Source of the DNA: DALYJJ01 sp031969915
GTDB taxonomy: Bacteria > Acidobacteriota > Terriglobia > Bryobacterales > Bryobacteraceae
Length of the DNA stretch: 8,871 bases
NCBI GenBank assembly: GCA_031969915.1
Contig: DALYJJ010000207.1
Span: 1-8,871 of the forward strand
Direction: 5' to 3'
Shown: in pieces, positions 6,883-8,871 of the stretch
How the letters are laid out: each line of letters begins with the position of its first letter
Numbering within the stretch: the stretch's first letter is position 1
Notes under the pieces: model-generated
Databases searched by the model: none
What the model saw: the letters and a program-made list of their open reading frames with translations, nothing else
What the model was told of the DNA's origin: nothing
Translations under genes and position numbers: made by a program

Positions 6883-7749
6883 TCAGCGCCGCTCCTCCGT
6901 CAGCCACCGCATGACGTTCAGCAGGAACCGCGGATTGTGTTTCGCAGCCGGTGCGTTCATCCCCATCGGCGTCTTGCCTGGACCGGCGAGCTGCGCGGAG
7001 AACATCGCCGCCTCGCCAAACAGCGCCACGCGCCCCTTGCCCACACGCATCACCGCGCCCTGCCAGTAGCCGGTCACCGGCGCCTTCTTCGACGGCTCCG
7101 ACGGATCGATCGACACCACACCTTCGCCGAAGACGAGCAGCGGCTCGGCCGGCCCCTCCACCTGAAACGCCGAACCCGTGAACGTAGCGATGTCCGGGAG
7201 GCCTTCAGTGATCGCGTGCTCCTTCACCGTGCCGTGCGCCTTGCGGAACACGATGATTCCGCCGATCTCCGGAATCACCGCGTATCCGTTCTCGAAGCGC
7301 ACCCCGAAGGCCTTCCCGAGTTCCGCCGCCGCGCCGGCGAACGGCATGTGGTCGGCGATCAGGAACAGTCGCCCGCCGGTTTCCACCCAGGAGCGGAGCG
7401 CCGCGATCTCTTCGGCCGTGAAGGCGGAAGGATGCGGCGGGTTCCAGCTTGCGGCGTTCGATTTGTGCACTGCGTTCGAGATCACCAGCACCTCGGCCTG
7501 CCGCAACGAATCCGCGCTGAACGCCGCGCCCGAGCCCTTCACCACGTAGCCGTCCCTCCGCAGCAGGTTCGCGAACGGAAGATACCGGCCCGATGCGGTG
7601 TGGAAGTTGTAGTGGCCCTCATCGATGAGGACCACCGGTCCTTTGCCCTCCTCGTACGACGGCTTCTCGATCGGCGGCCGGAACTTCGTGTCCGCCACCT
7701 GCTGCGCCGCCAGAACGCTTGCCATCGCCAATCCAAGCCAAAGCCGCAT
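6883..7749 (-). CDS. Exported protein of unknown function, possible GATase-like/DUF4350-like fold
   Basis: This encodes 288 residues with a short signal peptide (MRLWLGLAMASVLAAQQ), so it is periplasmic or secreted. The body alternates hydrophobic strands and helices in the manner of a class I glutamine-amidotransferase-like (flavodoxin-type) fold. VVLIDEGHYNFH (39-50) is a first strand with a loop. RYLPFANLLRRDGYVV (55-70) follows, then EVLVISNAVH (86-95), then WVETGGRLFLIADHMPFAGAA split between a helix and strand (121-141), and GKGRVALFGEAAMFSAQ (237-253). The end, HNPRFLLNVMRWL, resembles the closing helix of DUF4350-type proteins. No Cys-His-Glu amidotransferase triad is evident, so it is more likely a binding or structural version of the fold. 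I do not recognise a named family with certainty. It is divergent from the VWFA-related gene and lies 32 nt ahead of the serine hydrolase gene, with which it probably forms a two-gene operon. Confidence 0.8.
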   Translation of the reverse strand: MRLWLGLAMASVLAAQQVADTKFRPPIEKPSYEEGKGPVVLIDEGHYNFHTASGRYLPFANLLRRDGYVVKGSGAAFSADSLRQAEVLVISNAVHKSNAASWNPPHPSAFTAEEIAALRSWVETGGRLFLIADHMPFAGAAAELGKAFGVRFENGYAVIPEIGGIIVFRKAHGTVKEHAITEGLPDIATFTGSAFQVEGPAEPLLVFGEGVVSIDPSEPSKKAPVTGYWQGAVMRVGKGRVALFGEAAMFSAQLAGPGKTPMGMNAPAAKHNPRFLLNVMRWLTEERR

Positions 7750-7795
7750 GGGGCCAGCTTAGCTTGCGTTATGTTGGACGGGAAGTAAACTTCGC
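7750..7795. promoter_or_regulatory. Short divergent intergenic gap
   Basis: Only 46 bp separate the minus-strand exported protein and the plus-strand VWFA-related gene. A GGGAAG sequence (7780-7785) 10 nt before the ATG at 7796 is a plausible ribosome binding site for the VWFA gene. TATGTT (7770-7775) is a weak -10 candidate on the plus strand without a recognisable -35. No ribosome binding site is evident for the minus-strand gene. With so little room, the promoters probably overlap each other or the flanking coding starts. Confidence 0.35.
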
Positions 7796-8871
7796 ATGCG
7801 ATCCGCCGTTTTCTTTGCCGCCGCGATGCTCGCCGGACAACAACCGGAGCCGCTCACGCTGCGCACCACAACCCGCCTGGTGGAAGTGAGCCTGGTGGCC
7901 CATGACGCCAAAGGCCGCGCGGTAGCGGACCTCTCCGCCGAAGACATCGAAGTCCTGGAACGCGGCCGTCCGCAGAAGATCCTGCGCTTCGTCCGCGAAG
8001 AACCGCCGGCCGCGTCCACTAAGCCCGCGCCCGGCGCCCTGCCCAGCCTGGTTTCCAATCCCAGCCTGGTTTCCAATCAAGGCTCCGCGCCCGGCGGTTC
8101 GTTCACGGCCATTCTGATTGACACGCTGAACACCCCGGGGACCGACCAGAGCTTCGTCCGCGACCGCGCCGCCGCCTTCCTGAAGGAAGCGCGCCCCGGC
8201 GATCGCGTCGCGATCTATCTCCTGGGCCGGACCTTCGCGATCCTCCACGACTTCTCCAGCGACCTGGCCGCGCTGCAGGCGAAGCTCGCGGCCTGGCGCG
8301 GCGATGCGCGCCCCGGCGTTGCCGATTCGAATCAGCCCGTGCCCGACAGCGGCATCCGCACGCGCGCCCGCCCCGGCGACCCGTTCCAGGAGGTCTTCGA
8401 ACGGGAGGCCGACCTGGTTACCGCCAGCCGCCCCCTCAGCACGCTTCTCGCTCTCGAAGCCGTCGCGCAGCACATGGGCGGCCTTCCCGGCCGCAAGAAC
8501 CTGCTGTGGATCACCGGCGGGCTCCCGCTCACCATGAACCTGGAACACCCCGCGCGCCTCCAGAACATTCGCGAAAAGCGCAACTTCGGCCAGGAAGCGG
8601 CCCGCGCCGTCCGCGCGCTGAACGCGGCCGGCGTCGCGCTCTACTCCATCGACGCGCGCGCCCTCTTCGCCGACCCGCAGTTCGGCGCCGCCGTGCGCAC
8701 CGGGCGGGAGGCTCGCAACACCATCGGGCCCGGCCTGCGCGCCATGCAGACCCATTGGGAAGGGATGGGCGAACTGGCCGGCGCCACCGGCGGCCGGCTC
8801 TTCATCAACCGGGCCGGCCGGGAACGCGACGGCGTCGTTGCCCCACTTCTCGAGCGCGAAGAAGCCGTCGA
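7796..8871 (+). CDS. VWFA-related acidobacterial-type secreted protein (partial, runs off right edge)
   Basis: This frame starts at ATG 7796 and is open for 358 codons to the window edge; the C-terminus is missing. A short signal-like N-terminus (MRSAVFFAAAMLAGQQ) leads into LRTTTRLVEVSLVAHDAKG, then AVADLSAEDIEVLERGRPQKI, the strand-rich opening typical of the VWFA-related proteins expanded in Acidobacteria. The von Willebrand A-like core begins at FTAILIDTLNTPG (Asp109), continues through PGDRVAIYLLG and GRKNLLWITGGLPL (232-245), and then ALNAAGVALYSIDARAL and ELAGATGGRLFIN. The classic metal site DxSxS is DTLNT here, and the usual SDG is TGG, so divalent metal binding is doubtful. The linker at 83-94 is a doubled PSLVSN from an 18-bp DNA repeat. 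Role: probably protein-protein interaction at the cell surface or in the periplasm; no partner can be named. The long minus-strand frame over the same DNA is a compositional shadow. Confidence 0.85.
   Translation, partial: MRSAVFFAAAMLAGQQPEPLTLRTTTRLVEVSLVAHDAKGRAVADLSAEDIEVLERGRPQKILRFVREEPPAASTKPAPGALPSLVSNPSLVSNQGSAPGGSFTAILIDTLNTPGTDQSFVRDRAAAFLKEARPGDRVAIYLLGRTFAILHDFSSDLAALQAKLAAWRGDARPGVADSNQPVPDSGIRTRARPGDPFQEVFEREADLVTASRPLSTLLALEAVAQHMGGLPGRKNLLWITGGLPLTMNLEHPARLQNIREKRNFGQEAARAVRALNAAGVALYSIDARALFADPQFGAAVRTGREARNTIGPGLRAMQTHWEGMGELAGATGGRLFINRAGRERDGVVAPLLEREEAV
8042..8077 (+). repeat. 18-bp perfect tandem repeat within the VWFA-related gene
   Basis: CCCAGCCTGGTTTCCAAT occurs twice back to back (8042-8059 and 8060-8077), in frame, and encodes PSLVSN twice. 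It lies in a low-complexity linker between the N-terminal strand region and the VWA core, where a length change would be tolerated. Because the unit is a multiple of three, gain or loss of copies keeps the frame. Confidence 0.85.

Noticed and set aside
6730..7788. 352-residue plus-strand frame opposite the 6883-7749 gene
   Set aside because: Arg/His-rich with no domain; the minus-strand gene has a signal peptide and fold-like hydrophobic pattern.
7769..8755. 328-residue minus-strand frame opposite the VWFA-related gene
   Set aside because: Gly/Ala/Arg-rich shadow; the plus strand carries recognisable VWFA-related family motifs across the same interval.
1..8871. CRISPR arrays, tRNA/rRNA genes, insertion sequences, phage or defence genes
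   Set aside because: No spaced repeats, RNA-gene signatures, transposase motifs or terminal inverted repeats were seen; the only repeats are the two short tandem duplications and the PadR palindrome.

Overview
The window is GC-rich, gene-dense bacterial DNA that most likely comes from an Acidobacteriota genome (Solibacter/Bryobacter-like). Two observations point there. One is a PadR-type repressor joined directly to an 834-residue MacB/FtsX-type permease of the 'acidobacterial duplicated orphan permease' (ADOP) kind, with no ABC ATPase beside it. The other is a secreted VWFA-related protein of the type expanded in Acidobacteria. The taxonomic call is an inference from gene families, not from a marker gene.

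Layout from left to right: (1) the N-terminal 132 codons of a minus-strand coiled-coil protein that runs off the left edge; (2) a 94-bp divergent intergenic region; (3) a plus-strand secreted penicillin acylase-family Ntn hydrolase (491-2692) with its autoprocessing Gly/Ser site and oxyanion residues visible; (4) a convergent junction of only 4 bp; (5) the minus-strand permease (2697-5201), fed by the PadR regulator (5202-5528) with stop and start codons abutting; (6) a compact PadR control region (about 5520-5608) holding a consensus -35 box, a -10 box, a perfect 10-bp-arm palindrome over the start codon and a 15-bp tandem repeat; (7) a minus-strand exported beta-lactamase-like serine hydrolase (5624-6850); (8) just upstream of it on the same strand, an exported protein of unknown function (6883-7749), probably co-transcribed; (9) a 46-bp divergent gap; (10) a plus-strand exported VWFA-related protein running off the right edge, with degenerate metal-site motifs and an 18-bp in-frame tandem repeat.

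Four of the seven proteins carry export signals and a fifth is a membrane permease, so the region is mostly cell-envelope and periplasmic functions. The PadR-permease pair is a clear regulatory and transcriptional unit, and the 6883-7749 and 5624-6850 genes look like another. I see no evidence that the penicillin acylase, the serine hydrolase and the permease form one pathway. No RNA gene, CRISPR array, insertion sequence or phage gene was recognised. The strongest item for a second look is the PadR promoter/operator. A wholly new system is not evident from the sequence alone.
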